From Massospora cicadina (lineage: Eukaryota; Entomophthoromycota; Entomophthoromycetes; Entomophthorales; Entomophthoraceae), in contig JAKSZP010018547.1 of NCBI GenBank assembly GCA_022478985.1, forward strand, positions 98,139-162,138: a stretch of 64,000 nucleotides of DNA, written 5' to 3'. Every line of letters starts with the position of its first letter. Position 1 is the stretch's first letter. Below, piece by piece: positions 1-11,990 of the stretch. The notes beneath the pieces are model-generated. The model worked only from the letters and a program-made list of their open reading frames with translations, was not told the origin of the DNA and made no database searches. A program made the translations under genes and the position numbers.

Positions 1-675
1 TCAATTCAAATCCTTTTGGCCCTGAAGTACTGAATTCATTGTAACACACGCATCAAAAGTAGTCAGTGCTCCTTCCCCTGTGATAATCTAAGGATCTTAA
101 AAACCTTGTCAACAAATGCATCAAAGAACCCATTTTATATGAACTGGATGCCCATGAATTTCTGCAGCTGGTTAGTGATGTACTTTTGGCTGCTTAGCTC
201 ACCCATAATAGCATCTTTTGCCTCAATATAAGCCCAATTACTAGTGGCTCATTAAGCTAGTACGATATTATGAGTCTCTGTATCAAGACGATTGATCACA
301 GTAACAGACTTTTAGTGATCCCCAAATCATACCATGGTCATCTCAAAAAGCCTAAAAACCGCAGGAACGTTGACCCCTTATAACCACACCAACTTTATTG
401 CGTGCAGAAATTCCACATTCCCACGGGGAATATTGCCAACATTTTCCACTAACTAGCAACTCTAACAGTTGATGCAGGACGCTGTAAATATATAAGCAGC
501 CAGGTTTCTAGGCGCTTTTTGCAGGTTAATATAACTGATACCTGAGGGTGTCTATACTTGATGAGGAACCGTCTTTGGTTAATTAGATAAACATCAAGGA
601 TTCTCTTGGCAACAGCCTGTGTTACTTTTTCAACTTAGATAGACAAGTGATAATGACTTACTACATTCCTTCTGA
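1..675. other. Unassigned AT-rich sequence
   Basis: No open frame, RNA gene or recognised repeat could be supported here. The sequence is AT-rich with stops in all frames. It may be the downstream part of the minus-strand Gag remnant suggested for 966-1175, but I could not recognise any domain. Confidence 0.5.
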
Positions 676-819
676 CTCAACTTACATTTCTCTTTTTTAG
701 CACCAGTGGTGCCCAACCCAAAAGGGGGAGCCGCCACGCATCTTTGTTTGCAAGTGGGCCAAATAAAGTGATGATTAGAATAATCAAATTCTTATTATGA
801 TATCTCAACTTACATTTCT
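676..819 (-). mobile_element. Short poly-A retroposon with 16-bp target-site duplication
   Basis: Seen: the 16-base sequence CTCAACTTACATTTCT occurs at 676-691 and again, without a mismatch, at 804-819. The 112 bases between, read on the minus strand, end in a small stem-loop (GCACC-ACT-GGTGC) followed by AAAAAAG. Known: a perfect long direct repeat plus a 3' A-run is the mark of target-primed reverse transcription as done by LINE machinery. Inferred: this is a SINE, or a strongly 5'-truncated LINE, inserted in the minus orientation. A related copy lies near 61206-61300. It is too short to code for protein. The perfect duplication suggests it is younger than most of the surrounding decayed elements. 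Confidence 0.72.
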
Positions 820-965
820 TTAACTTCTGATTTTTCCAATTTATTTCATATACCTTTTTGTAAGTTGACGGAGTTGATTATCATTTTTTTGTCTGAGGAT
901 TCTACTAGATGTATGGCTTGATAATTTACTTTGATCATATCTGACACCTGCTTTGTCATAATATC

Positions 966-1175
966 CTACATAGACTCGACTCTCCACTTCAAGACCTCAT
1001 CTTCCTTAACAGATATGGAGTCCAAAGCTATGACTTTAAGTCCAAATAACTTGGACCAAACCCTAGTAACTTCAGCATGGTTCATACATTTCATATAAAT
1101 GACTAGTTGGTGAAGTTTTGCGATATTATCCTTACAAGTATTTTTGATTTTTGATAATATGATGTATTGAATCAT
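966..1175 (-). pseudogene. Possible Gag-like fragment
   Basis: A 69-codon minus-strand frame of ordinary protein-like composition (mixed charged and hydrophobic residues, for example AEVTRVWSKLFGLKV). It lies just downstream, in the minus direction, of a sequence at 1342-1355 that resembles the primer-binding site of the LTR family at 34-52 kb. That position would suit a gag gene of a minus-strand LTR element. No zinc knuckle or capsid motif is visible, so this is an inference from position only; it could also be a chance frame. Confidence 0.25.
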
Positions 1176-1341
1176 ATATTTCTACACCGGTCTCTTCTTT
1201 AACATACTCCATGTCCACACTTGTGGGGGTTCATTCCCCACCAGCTTCAACTCAGCAGGTTCACACTTCACTTGCCAGTATGACACTCATATTCTCAGAT
1301 TTAAACTCTTTATTGACGAACAATGTTGACCCAGAAAGCCC

Positions 1342-1383
1342 CCTGTAGTGACCACTTTTTGAAAAGTGGTCACTTCATACAGG
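1342..1383. repeat. Long inverted repeat containing a PBS-like core
   Basis: The arms 1342-1359 and 1362-1383 pair over 18 bases, interrupted only by a 4-base bulge (TTCA at 1374-1377), with a 2-base centre. The inner 12 bases (GTGACCACTTTT) pair perfectly. The left arm reads CCTGTAGTGACCAC, close to CCTGTAGTGAGCACC at the primer-binding site of the LTR family at 34-52 kb. It may be a terminal repeat of a DNA transposon or a palindromic LTR/PBS junction. Confidence 0.6.
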
Positions 1384-2162
1384 TTTGTGAGGTTTATTCC
1401 TTAACTAATAATGCTTCCTGTATTATGAAGGGAAGCATGAATCTGAGCTGGCAACGGTCATGCAAAACTAGACTTTTGGTTAAAAAATATTTAGGAACTT
1501 CTGTTCTACATTAAACTTAGAAATACTAGTAATAACTAGTAATCAGGAACAAACTAAATTTATTATTACGATTTTTATATTTATAGGTCAATCATGGTAA
1601 CTTATTGCCCATTTATTAAAATCATTGGCATAGTTGCTGAAGAATAATTTTACTTCTATTCATCAATCTAAATCATTTGACATTCTATTGATCAGTACTT
1701 CCATTGGATCAATCTCAAGTAGTGGGAGCTATGACCTCATTTTTAGTAAACTAGGATACTGGGGATCATCCTCAGTGACTCAAGAAATTCTAATCATTTA
1801 TTTAACCGAGGCAAGCAGACCAGGGGATGAAAGAAAGTATAATCATTAAATTATCAAATTCTAATTTGGAGCTTTGTCCTTGGGAGCTCAAAAATTATTA
1901 ACACTACTAAATCATATCAGGGATCATCCCCTTTAGAAAATCATTATTATCAAAACATGTTGGAAAAAGCTTAAACTGGTTTAAATCTCAACAGAATTAC
2001 CCTTAATTTTAAACATTGTCTAATCCACCTTTAGGAGCGTTTTACAACGCATGGTTCTTGTTAAACTTATAAATTAATGGCGGCAATGTTAGCAGTCTTA
2101 TATGGGGTGGCATGAGGCATTCATATTTTCTTCATGAAATCTATAAAAATAACTTATAACAG
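1384..2162. other. Unassigned sequence
   Basis: Two short plus-strand frames occur (1323-1514 and 1634-1849), but neither has a recognisable motif and both look like chance. The stretch would be where the 3' untranslated region and LTR of the minus-strand element E5 should lie. I found no matching second LTR copy. Confidence 0.4.
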
Positions 2163-2300
2163 TTGTCACAATCCGTGGAAGGAATTCAGCTATTCTTGTC
2201 AGCTGAGTATCCCTTCTATGGCACCAGAGCTACTCTATGTCTGACCCGTCATGCATATAGGATCTTCTTCACTTCAAATTTTGGTGCTCCTTCCACCATG
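2163..2300 (-). pseudogene. Integrase chromodomain (E5)
   Basis: The minus-strand frame reads EGAPKFEVKKIL, then after a stop RVRHRVALVP, then after another stop KGYSADKNSWIPSTDC. This follows the chromodomain pattern: an acidic start, FEVEKIL-like helix lead, a YLVKWKGY-like strand and an E/DNSWEP-like turn. Two in-frame stops replace residues of the core strands. In chromoviruses this domain ends the Pol polyprotein, and nothing Pol-like is seen below 2163, as expected. Confidence in the family is good; the piece is dead. Confidence 0.7.
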
Positions 2301-3019
2301 AAGGAGATAACTTCCACCAACTTCTTGCCTTTGAACGGTCAAGTGAGGAAGCATAGAAGGAGATATTAATCTTCCAGTGCAGGGAAGTTCCAATTAATAA
2401 GCTTCTTTTTCAAGACTTTAGCTTTATGAAACTACTGCTTGCTTGCAAGCCAGTTTCTGACATGGCAAATTAAGGTGCAGGTTCTTGATTCTCTATTACT
2501 AAGGTTCTACTTGGTAGTTAGGAGCCTCACGACGTTTTTTGTGCACAAAACATTTGCGTCATTAGTTTATTTACTAAAATTGGTTCTGGACCCATTAAAA
2601 ACCTTATGTATATGTGTAACAAAGTTATATGCTAAAAATGTTTCAGCGTGTTTGTGGCCAATAATATATGTAGGGTTGTACCCACAAGTTAGCATACATG
2701 GTAAATACTCTATGAGTGTAGGGGTTTTATTTTATAATAATTGGGCCAGAGGGAGCTTGGCTACCCATGTTTCTTAAGAGGTGATACCATAGCATCAAAG
2801 ATAATGCTCCTAAGAATAATCAGTACATTCCATTTGGCCATTGGATTGAGGGTGATAGACTGATAATATGCATGGCTTAATTAGCATGTCACTTAGGGAC
2901 TCCCAAGATTATAAGGTAAACGTGAGGCCCCATGTCGCTGATTACATCAAAAAGGCACTCTAGACAGAGCAAAGAAGAGTGTCGCAAACAACCATGCTAT
3001 GTCCTAAGATGTAGTTGAT

Positions 3020-3140
3020 ATCAGGCAAGGGATAAAGATGGTGTATACTGTGAAGTTATCTACAACAACCATAATCACAACATACCTACAAGACGTTGAC
3101 AACTATTAATAAACCACCAAAAGTGAAGTACATAGCCCTG
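3020..3140 (-). pseudogene. Integrase core fragment (E5)
   Basis: The minus-strand reading VIMVVVDNFTVYTIFIPC matches the Ty3 integrase core stretch around the first catalytic aspartate (family form: S-MVVVDRFTK-AHFIPC). The aspartate itself is still present. Flanking sequence is frameshifted and the second Asp and the Glu of the DDE triad could not be located with confidence. It lies between RNase H (4017-4214) and the chromodomain (2163-2300), as the Pol order requires. Confidence 0.6.
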
Positions 3141-4016
3141 CTGAAAGAAGGAAATGTAGGAGACCATTCTGTTCAGTACTATCTGATTTGGGCCTAGCAT
3201 AAAGTAATCATTGGTTAATCCAGGTGGGAACCCCTTTTGTAAGTCTGTTCTAATTGTAACCGCATTTAAAAAATAGAGCTTCTTATCACTTTAGGGTGCT
3301 CCATGATAAGGTGATCATGATGTTACCAAATGATGCAAAAACGTAGGGAAGAGGGAACCCATAGTTTTCAAGAAATAGATTACCCTATCCTTTTGGGAAA
3401 CCCATCCAGAAGAAGATTTATCAAGATTTATCTTAGTCAAGAGGTTTGAAACTTCATGGCTTGAAGACTGGGATTCCAAAACTGCATCGAAGAGAGAACC
3501 TTTTTATATAAAGGATTCAAGGACAGAGTCATAAGGATTATCTTCAATCAGTGGACCGTTAGAGGTGACAGGGATAATAGAGCTCTAGGACCGCAGAATT
3601 TTATTAAGGCTTTGAGGTGGGGGAAGCAACCATGGCAATAGCAAAAGGTGGAGGAGCAATGATCAATTTTGAGGGATTACTTTGACAAAGTCAGAGTGTT
3701 TATTTGGGGTGGGCCCTTTATAGATTACATCTCAGTTTAGTAATATGTATATCCCCTTTTATAAAAAATATTATAAATTGAAGCTTAAAATTCATCATAA
3801 GTTTTATTTTGCCTGTGCACCAACTTTTGAGGTTTGTGATAGAAAGTAAGTGACTTATGATCTGTTCACACAGCTACAGTATGTTTGGCACCCTGTAAAA
3901 GGTAAATCCAATGCATTAAAACCCAAGGAACAGCCAACTTCTTATTGTAGATTGCCCATGCGCGCTCCATGACACTAATGATTCCTGGAAAAGTAAGCAA
4001 AGGATGTTCCCAACCA

Positions 4017-4214
4017 TTATGTTCTTGCAAAAGGATGGATCAACTGCGGGGTAGGAGGCATCAAAGACCATAATAAAGAGCCTATCTTTGTCAGCATGTC
4101 AAAGAACAGTTGCAGTGAAAAACCCTCTTTTATTTCTCCAAAATCATGTTGGCGCAATGGAGTCCAATTAAAAGAAATGTTATTGCCTGGTAGAGGGTGA
4201 AAGGGTGAGACCAA
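4017..4214 (-). pseudogene. RT-RNase H junction (E5)
   Basis: The 65-codon frame contains FNWTPLRQHDFGEIKEGF, the typical connection between reverse transcriptase and RNase H in Ty3 Pol (F-WT-E-Q-AF-ELK--F). The following residues should hold the first RNase H aspartate, but the expected E-DASD motif is not legible. The position between RT and integrase agrees with the minus-strand order. Confidence 0.65.
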
Positions 4215-4644
4215 TTCTAAAATGAATGGTGAGAAATTCTAAAGCAAAAAATGACAGATCATGAGAAGCTGCAGATTCGCTCCTGCGTTACAGGAGTGGG
4301 CCAAGTTTGGATGGCATCTAGCTTTGAAGGCGCAATGGTATGACAAACTTTTAGTATACAAACTACCCAGGGACTGAACTTAATCTTTATAGAACTCACA
4401 TTTGGATGCCATAAAAAATAGACCAGCTTTGTGGATTGATGACGCCACAGCCACCAAATCCTTACTTATTGTTTAGCATTGGGCATTTAAAATAAGATTT
4501 TGCCCACATAGGCTATTTTTCAGGAGAACTTAGATTCCCATGGCGTCATCAATGTTGCACTAAAAATAAGCAGCGCGTTTTTTCAAACCAAAAAATAGCT
4601 TTACCTGCCATATTACATAGAAAATGCTACTTGCCATCAGCCAC

Positions 4645-4866
4645 TCATAATAAGCCTTGTTCTAAACTTGGTGGAAAGAATACATCAAGACAATTTCGAA
4701 TTTTTTGGATTTGAAATTGTCTGGGAAATTGCGGCTCAAGGGGTAGTGGATATGGATCTGGGGCCATAACTTTATTCAGGTGTCCATAATCACTGTAAGG
4801 TCTTAGTGTGCCATTGGTTTTCTGTGAAAAACTACTGGAGATGACAATGAGAGGCTTCTTGGTCAA
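4645..4866 (-). pseudogene. Reverse transcriptase fingers fragment (E5)
   Basis: The frame contains NGTLRPYSDYGHLNKV followed by DPYPLPL, the signature KDG-LR-CVDYR-LNK-T----YPLPLI of Ty3 reverse transcriptases. The conserved Cys-Val is changed to Tyr-Ser and Arg to Gly. The downstream stretch ends in DVFFPPSLEQ, in place of the family D----AFHQ segment, so the first catalytic Asp region is present but degenerate. The YxDD box was not found in frame. Confidence 0.75.
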
Positions 4867-5373
4867 CTATTTCTTCTTCACTATATTTTAAATACAGATC
4901 TTTAATTACTGGTCCTCCTCATCTATATAGGGATATAGGGTCAGTTGAGCTTGATAAGGTCAACCGTCAGCTGGAAACTCAAATCAAATTCTGAGTGACA
5001 AGTCAGCCTATTAGCGTCTCAAACTTTAAAAACTCCTTAAAGAAGCTATAGAAACAAAGTAGTAACTCAGAAATGACGTCAGTAGAAGAGTATGCCACTG
5101 TTGCTAACGTGGGGAGGAGGGTAATATCACCCAAGTGAGAATTAAAAGTGAAGGGTAGATTGTTCTTCTCTAAGTCAATACTCACTGACTGGCAGCGCCA
5201 TCATCCTACCCCCAAAATCACCAGATATAATAACTCAGTTCTTGAGGAGAAGTTTGCCACAAATTCATAATCATGGGCAATAAAACACAGTGGCTTGCAC
5301 AGATGAAGTGCGAGCATGGGGATACTAGATGCCTTAAGACATGTTAATCAGGGATAACTTTGAAATCCAAAGC

Positions 5374-5450
5374 CTACATGGCCTGCATGTTAAAGGAATT
5401 CCCTATAGCTCTAGTGTCCACTAGGGCATTTACTGTTACCTCGCGATGTC
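5374..5450 (-). pseudogene. Retropepsin fragment (E5)
   Basis: VNALVDTRAIGNSFNMQAM matches the retropepsin active-site strand ALVDTGATGNFI. The catalytic aspartate is kept, but the essential glycine of D-T/S-G is Arg (GGA to AGA type change). The fragment lies directly upstream of RT in the minus direction, as in Ty3 Pol. Confidence 0.72.
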
Positions 5451-5600
5451 CTACTTTAATATGAATGAGGAACAAGAAATAAGAACAGTCAAAATTAAAC
5501 ATCTTTGATGAGTAACAATTTGTTATCTCTAATTTCTTACATTGGAACTCTTCCATATCTATCTGTATCTGTTTGAACTGGGTGGTCATAGTTACTGCTA

Positions 5601-8600
5601 GAGCATATGACGGAGGAAAGGATTAGGGTCTTCAGATCCGTTTAGGAATGTACCTCTGAAAGATCCTCATAAACTGGGTCTACTCAGCGCTGTTCTACCA
5701 CTTGATATATCAGTAAGAATTATTAAAAAGGAGATTGTTGGATCCTTAGGCTCTACATGGTTGCTACCATTTTTAGAGGTTCATCTAAAACATTAGTATA
5801 CAGGACTTTCTTCTAAGAACGAGAAGGTTTCATATGAACTAAAATGGATTCTTAATCCTATGTGAGGGGTATAGTAGACATTTAAGCAGTAAAAAAGTTA
5901 CTTATTTAAATTGAATGGCCATATAATTTTGTACTCTGTCTCACAATTTTTGTTTAAGTTGGGTATTATGTTTGGATTGAGCAAGCCAAGAGAAAAAAGG
6001 CTATAAGTACAGATCCCTGAACAATCATAACAGCAGCCACAGACAAAAAGGCAAAGCTCTATCACTTGAGGTCAACTAATTAGATTTGAGAGAGTGGTTA
6101 TGGGTGTCCTGACATGATAATAGTGAGAGTGAGGAATTCTCAGATTTATTTAAACTACTATTCAAAGAAAAGTTACCAACATTTTTATCCATAGCTTTCC
6201 TTCAATTGGAGTTATCAGATAGCTTTTTAAAGCCATGATTCTTGCCATCAAATTATTTGTAATCCTTTATGTAAGAAAATATAAAATAAAATTTATGAAC
6301 AAAAGCTTAAAGGGAAATAAGTAAAATAAACAGAACACCATATCATTAGCAAGGTGCAGGTTTTGGATTGGCAGGTGGGGAGGTGGGCTTAGATGAAAAA
6401 CGATGTACAGAATTAAACAATCTCTAATCTCAATGGATTAGGTGGGTTTTTTATGGTATATTTTTACAAAAATAATAATAATTTAAAAATTGCATTATGA
6501 GTGATATTTTGGTAGAGCTTGATCACAAGTTTTAAGCATCAGATATTAAGTCTGAAACCATAAAACTCATGGACTCATTTGATTCCTGTTGCATACCTTT
6601 TATGTATGACTTAGAGCTTATTTTTAATTTCTCTAATATAAAATATTACCTAAGAATAATTCAAGTAGATTTTTTTATACTGATGATGCTTCTAGCTAAG
6701 CCTCTGTTTGTAAAGGGAGTTTTAACTGTGGTATTATTTTTAAATAAACGTTTAAATTAAATACAGAGCTGCCTGAATCTATGCACATACTGTTCTGCTA
6801 AATCGTAAAAAATAAAAAATTTGGGATTGAGAGTTGAGTGTAAGGAGGGTGAGACAAACATGAAAGTGCAGCACTTACATAACGCTCATCCACAGTAATT
6901 CTCAGATCACTTAACTAGGTTAGTGGCAGCACACTAGTGTTGGTGTCCTTCATCATTCTAAAGGAGTATAAGGACCTATGTAGCTTAATATACAGAGCCT
7001 GAGACCTTACAATATGGCCTAATATTCACAGAGGTATCCTGGAAGCAGTATAATTCACTCCATACATCTGGAAGATTCACCAACAAGTTCAGAAGCAGCT
7101 GATCAAGTCAATAATTGATGCTTTGAGGTTTTCAAATATTAGATTACGTCCAGCTCCTGAAAAAAAATATGTGTGTCCAGTAAAGCAAATAGAAAGAACC
7201 TAAAGCTGAAGTCCCCCATTTCAGAAACTGGATTGTAAGTGAGCTGAGCCATTACCCATTATGAAGTTGCAGAACAACAAGTCTTTATACTTAGATCTTC
7301 CAGTTGAATTGGAAGATTCACACATCATTCCATGCTTCCTACATCTTCCTCTTAAAATGAAATATTTCAACAGAAGGTGAGCCCATTATGGTTGAGAGGG
7401 TTTTGATATTTTAAGTTGACAAGATGATAAACTTACTAAGAGTCAAACGCAGCATTCATAAATTAAATTCATGGAAGGGGTCTCAGTGTATGAAAACATA
7501 TGGTCCTTTTGTTTGTAGAAATAAATCAGTTTAGTTCAGATGCAAACTAATTTTCAGATCAGTCAACCTTTGTCAAATAAATTACCAACCAATAAGCTTA
7601 TTGAACAGGAATTAATAAACAGTGAACAAAAAACCTTCAAAATTCCAAACTCCCCTCGATTGTTATAAAGGGGTTAACTCCTTTTTGAACCAACTACAAA
7701 GCTCCCCCAAAAATTTAGGGAAAATTTTTTAAAAGGCATGGTATCTTGAATGGAAGCATGTCCCACAAAGATTTTAGATATCTTATTAAGTATCTAAAGC
7801 AAGCTTAATATCAATTCTTGTTTAATTAATTTTTAAAGTGGACCTACACCCTAGTGAAAAAATACCCCACTTGGAAACCCGCTAAAGCCATATTGACTAA
7901 TAATTGTATTTAGCTTTGTGGATAGTCAATAAATCATGAAAAACTAAAACGGGTGCTTTTTGCCAAGCTCCTTCTGAGGCTACCTGGATAAGATATACCT
8001 TCCTGATAATGAATAATTTACAAGGTGGCAATAATTCTTAAATGGAGAAGGATATGAGTGTGACAAGATGGGTCCAATTCAACAATTGAGAAATACCATT
8101 TTAGTACAAGAGAACTAAAACTTAGAGCGTCAATGACATTACCCTTACAGTCCCTGACAGTATGATCTTTCATATTTAACAAGCCAAAGAGGCTAAGACT
8201 GTGGAAGCATTGCTTTATGAAACCTTACAACCTAGAGGAAAAACCAATCACAGCCTATCTCAGGATTCTTCCTATGCAAGGTGGAAGTCTTGTCTTGAGG
8301 AGAATATTGACATATACTACTATGTGGGACTTGACTTTTAAGCTACTCAAATTGTCCCATAAGTTCTAATTAGGTTCAATTCCTCATCTATAATTTATGC
8401 TTTGAATTTGGGGTTTTACCTGATTTACTATGAATTTACTAATAAGCATTTTAATTATATTTGTAAAATTTTTATCTAATTCTGCGGCTTCTTTCACACA
8501 AATCCATCATAAGTGGCTCAAAGATCCCATTATCTCTATCAGCTGTTCATTCTGAAATCTGGAAAGTGGACCTTTATAACAGGACTATTGGAAGAAATCC

Positions 8601-9480
8601 TTTTTGAGGTTAATATTAATTTAACTTATGCTACAAAACTATTACCAGGAGATCAAGAAGCTCAGCTGACCTTCCAGGTGGGGTGCAATAGTGAACAAAC
8701 CACTCAGAAACCAAGAAAGTTGATGAATCACTCTATTCATTTCCAGTGAATCATTTTTCCCTTTTACTTTTAACAGTACTATAAATAGTACTGTCTTAAC
8801 TTTATTTTAAAGATTTTTTTAGCAGAATATTAATTATCTTATATATCCAAGTTCTTATTTCAAATTCATGAACAAAGTCATGTCCATTACTGCATCTTAT
8901 GAAGAACCTGCCTCTCAGCTGACTGAAGCCTTTTGCAATCAGTCACTATGCTGGGCTCCCCGCTGCTAGCACCTAAATGATCAGGCGGAACTGTGACAGC
9001 CATTCTACTTGAGTCACCCAAAACTAGTGCATTTGTTTTGACTGAAACTCTCATGAGTACTGAAGTAGTAGTCCATTGAACTGAGTATTAGTTCCAGCTG
9101 TTTTTTCATCATGCTATAAACATCAAATGTAACTTTTTGGTACTGCATCTTGTGTAGATATAAGGACAGTTTGGTATAGCCCAAAAACTCCATTACTGAC
9201 TTTAATGGATTATATGAGACCGCTTCCAATTTTTGGTTGGAAACTGAGAAGTCATTCTGGTTTCCCTTCTATAAACAATAGTTCCAGAACCATAGTTTTT
9301 GAATTGACAATCAAGTTGGTGGATATTTATACAATATTGTAACCCAAAGTCTCCTCTATTTCAACAAACATACACCACCAACTAGTACAGGCTGTAGTAA
9401 AGTTACTAAACTAATTAAGTGAAAAAACAATAAACTTACAATTACCTAGATTGAGAATTAATTACTAAAACTCAAAAAGG
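5601..9480. other. Largely unassigned, possibly eroded gag/LTR sequence
   Basis: Nearly 4 kb of AT-rich sequence in which I recognise no domain. Short frames at 6569-6760 (+), 8513-8749 (+) and 9014-9229 (-) have protein-like composition but no motif. The part just above 5600 is where Gag and the 5' LTR of the minus-strand element E5 would be expected. A TATAAAG-like string at about 7666 and poly-A/T runs are too common here to call a promoter. Confidence 0.35.
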
Positions 9481-9519
9481 TAAATGAGAAAGCCAATTTA
9501 CTTCTAGCCCCATGAGGTG

Positions 9520-9620
9520 CTTATCCAAGAAGGGCCTCAAAACCTGTAGGCCAAAATGATCCTAAGGCCTAGAAGGGCCTCAAGGTCCATAAGGACCCCA
9601 GCCTCATGGTATCCCTCCAC
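9520..9620 (+). pseudogene. Collagen-like Gag scrap
   Basis: From 9566 the plus frame reads G-L-E, G-P-Q, G-P-stop, G-P-Q in register, a Gly-X-Y pattern. A longer version of the same kind occurs at 27732-27833 next to a capsid-like frame. Some fungal Ty3 Gag proteins carry such a Pro/Gly-rich linker (family knowledge). I infer a plus-strand Gag remnant; the surrounding sequence is too decayed to extend it. A GC-rich low-complexity stretch is the alternative. Confidence 0.4.
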
Positions 9621-10164
9621 ATATTATATCACCCAAAATGAGAATTTTGAGTCACATAGTAAGATTTGGAGTGTTACTTGAGACGGGTGGACTGAAGAAG
9701 CCACATTGCTCTTGGAGGCTATTTTGATACTGATTTGCCTTTAACAACCCTTTGTGACAAAAGTGCTAATATACAGCAGATATGTCAAACATGACTACCA
9801 AATGATGAACCCAACAATCTTTTTTTGATACCAAGGTTATCCAAATTACTTCCAGACCCAGACTATAGAACTCCAGAAGAATAAATATGGTTAAATTTAA
9901 ATAACCAGGCTATAGAAAACCTATGCCTTTACTAATATATTAGCTCCAAGGCTTCCACTACCCACATGAATAATAGGGGCGATAACCCTTTTTTTTACTC
10001 CATAATTAATTTCTGGTTTCTTTGACGGCTAAACTTAGAGTCAAATTAGCTTCAGAGCTTGTTCTAATATTATATTTCTTTACTAGACGCTAGGAACTTT
10101 AGGAGTAATTAAAAGCGTGACAGAGTAATAGAAAGCATACTTTATTTCATTAGTTAATTAAACA
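9621..10164. other. Unassigned spacer
   Basis: No coding signal is visible. The stretch lies just below the integrase end of E4 and is a candidate position for its 3' LTR, but no partner LTR was found at the other end, which is interrupted by E6 at 17218. Confidence 0.35.
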
Positions 10165-10389
10165 TATATTCAATAAGGTCGCGCAGTCTCAGTGTGGGTA
10201 TAGAATCTCAAGATTGGCAAGATCTTCTTAAAGTCTTGGAGGAGCCAAAGGCTTTTATTGAGGAGGGGATGACCCTTTGTCACTCTTCCGTTAGGTTTCA
10301 GCATCAATTCAGCCCTTTGATTCCTTTGGGACGATGGTCCAATCCAAGTTTTCATTGATTGGCTTTTTACAAAGTATAGATGGAGTTTC

Positions 10390-10740
10390 ATATTAAGTTC
10401 AATCCTCGTCTAGATTGGTATAATATCAGCTTTTTCTGACATTGTTCCTTCAAACTCTTGCCGAGGTAAACATAGATTTGAAGGATCTTCCTTGAACCTG
10501 ATTAATGACCATACCCATTTTTATGGAGGCAATGTAGTACTCTGGGCCATGGCGGTATATCACTTTTAGGTACAGACCATAACACGTCTAACTTATGGGC
10601 TCTTCCTCCAAGGCAATAATGATAAAACATTATTAGGTCTCCCAATTGATATTTTGGCATAAGAGGCTTCGTGACATTGGCTTGTTTTGACTCCTTCTGG
10701 GCAATGATTTCCAGGAAAAAAACACTAGGGTTTGTAGCAT
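10390..10740 (-). pseudogene. Integrase C-terminal domain (E4)
   Basis: The minus frame reads KQANVTKPLMPKYQLGDLIM and then GGRAHKLDVLWS, which matches the post-core integrase module in which a Lys/Arg linker leads into 'Y--GD-V', then 'R----KL---W-GPF/Y' (GPF/Y-type module of Ty3 integrases). The GPF motif is degraded to SVPKSD. The downstream reading IYVYLGKSLKE suits the end of Pol. The 73-codon open frame at 10170-10391 follows it but has no recognised domain. Confidence 0.65.
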
Positions 10741-10849
10741 AAATATTTATCCGCTAGTCTTCTCATGAATAAGTCAGCGGTTTACAGCAAGGAGGCTTCT
10801 AGGATAGGCTGAACACTTGAGGGTAAAACTGGATCCTAAACATACATAG

Positions 10850-11340
10850 CTTTAAATGGGGACTTTTAAATGATTCAATGATAGATCACTTTAAAGCCTT
10901 TTAGAGCTATTGTAAGGTATGCATTACATCTAACCAGGTTGAACTGTACCATATTTCATATTATTGAAATGAGCGTGCTTTTAACTCATTTGACGGCCCC
11001 ATTAGTTGCCAGATTGTAAAGCAGTAGATGCCTGATATTTACTCAACAAATTAATTTTCAGTCACAACTTGTGATACAAAGTTCATCCCATTCATAAGAC
11101 AGTAGACTTTTGGGCTACCATGCCTGATGAAGATTCATTTAAACAGAAATGAGGTGCTATATTTAGCCATGGTGGAGACAACAGAGATGACCTCACCCAC
11201 TTCGTGAAATGGTCAATGGCAATGACAATGCAGCAGCGTCCATATAAAACTGTAGGCGGTGGTCCAATTACATCTTTACTGACATTGGCAAAAGAAGGAT
11301 TTAGCCAATGACTTAATTTTTAAAATTTTGGGATCATATG
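10850..11340 (-). pseudogene. Integrase catalytic core (E4)
   Basis: The first part (11160-11340) reads KDVIGPPPTVLYG then CCIVIAIDHFTKWV, with the first catalytic Asp in DVIGP and the typical AIDHFTKW strand. The second part (10850-11050) reads GAVK, stop, VKSTLISII and later KSPFKAMYV. This is the segment NGAVERVN-TL ... KSPFE-MYG, in which the catalytic Glu is Lys (GAA to AAA) and the Arg codon has become TGA. The element is therefore integration-dead. About 100 residues between the two parts are frameshifted. Confidence 0.75.
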
Positions 11341-11649
11341 CGTTTGTTAAGATCATATAAACATGAGCAAAGGACATCACAAAAATAAATTATGCTCTCA
11401 GTAGCTTTGATCCTTCAGCCACTGGTAAGCTTTTAAGTCACCATGATCTACAGTCATATGTGCTTCCATAATGGTTATAGTTCTGGCATAGGATGGACAT
11501 AGGGGAGCCATGCAGAACCAACATTCCTATATAGTATTCCATTAACAAATCAGGTATGAGAATCAATTGCTTTAACCGCATTTGGACCTCTGGAGTCTCT
11601 TGATCCCATGCTTCTGGTCAGCCTATAAGTTCATATACCTGATATTTGA

Positions 11650-11990
11650 AGGCGTATAGGTTAGTATTAGCAAAAAAGATAGTCCATCAGCATTTTGGTG
11701 ATTAGCACACGCTTGGTGAACAATTATGAAGTCACAACCTTACAGTTTGAGGGCCAGTGCGCGAGCCAACCATCTGGGTCCTTCATCTGTTGTAACCACT
11801 GTAGCGACAAATGACTGGTCGCTGTTGTAAAATAATTGCCATAAAGGTAAATAAGAAACTGCTTGGGACAAAGAGCGCTACTTAAATTCCTATTCAGTGA
11901 CGCTATAATTTCTCTCTGACTTGATTGAGGTTTTACTGAATGTTGAATTTGGTGCAGAGGCGTCATAACTCAACCACACACGTTATAATG
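11650..11990 (-). pseudogene. RNase H, C-terminal half (E4)
   Basis: The frame 11724-11966 ends in SHLSLQWLQQMKDPDGWLAHW, then a shifted frame gives FIIVHQACANHQNADGLS. These are the end of Ty3 RNase H (T-H--L-WL) and the tether (I-HR-G--N-NADGLSR). Upstream, SERNYSVTE is the conserved start of this half. The first half of the same domain lies at 14670-14810, 2.7 kb away, with unrelated plus-strand sequence between. Confidence 0.75.

Larger units (their letters stand above)
2163..5600 (-). mobile_element. Decayed Ty3/gypsy chromovirus remnant (E5)
   Basis: Read on the minus strand the remnant has the canonical Ty3 order: protease near 5374-5450, reverse transcriptase near 4645-4866, RNase H start near 4017-4214, integrase core near 3020-3140 and a C-terminal chromodomain near 2163-2300. 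All frames are broken by stops and frameshifts. No LTR pair was identified, so the outer ends are only the limits of recognisable coding sequence. Gag should lie above 5600 but I could not recognise it. The chromodomain places the element among chromoviruses, whose integrases use that domain to target methylated-histone chromatin (established for the family, not tested here). Confidence 0.78.
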
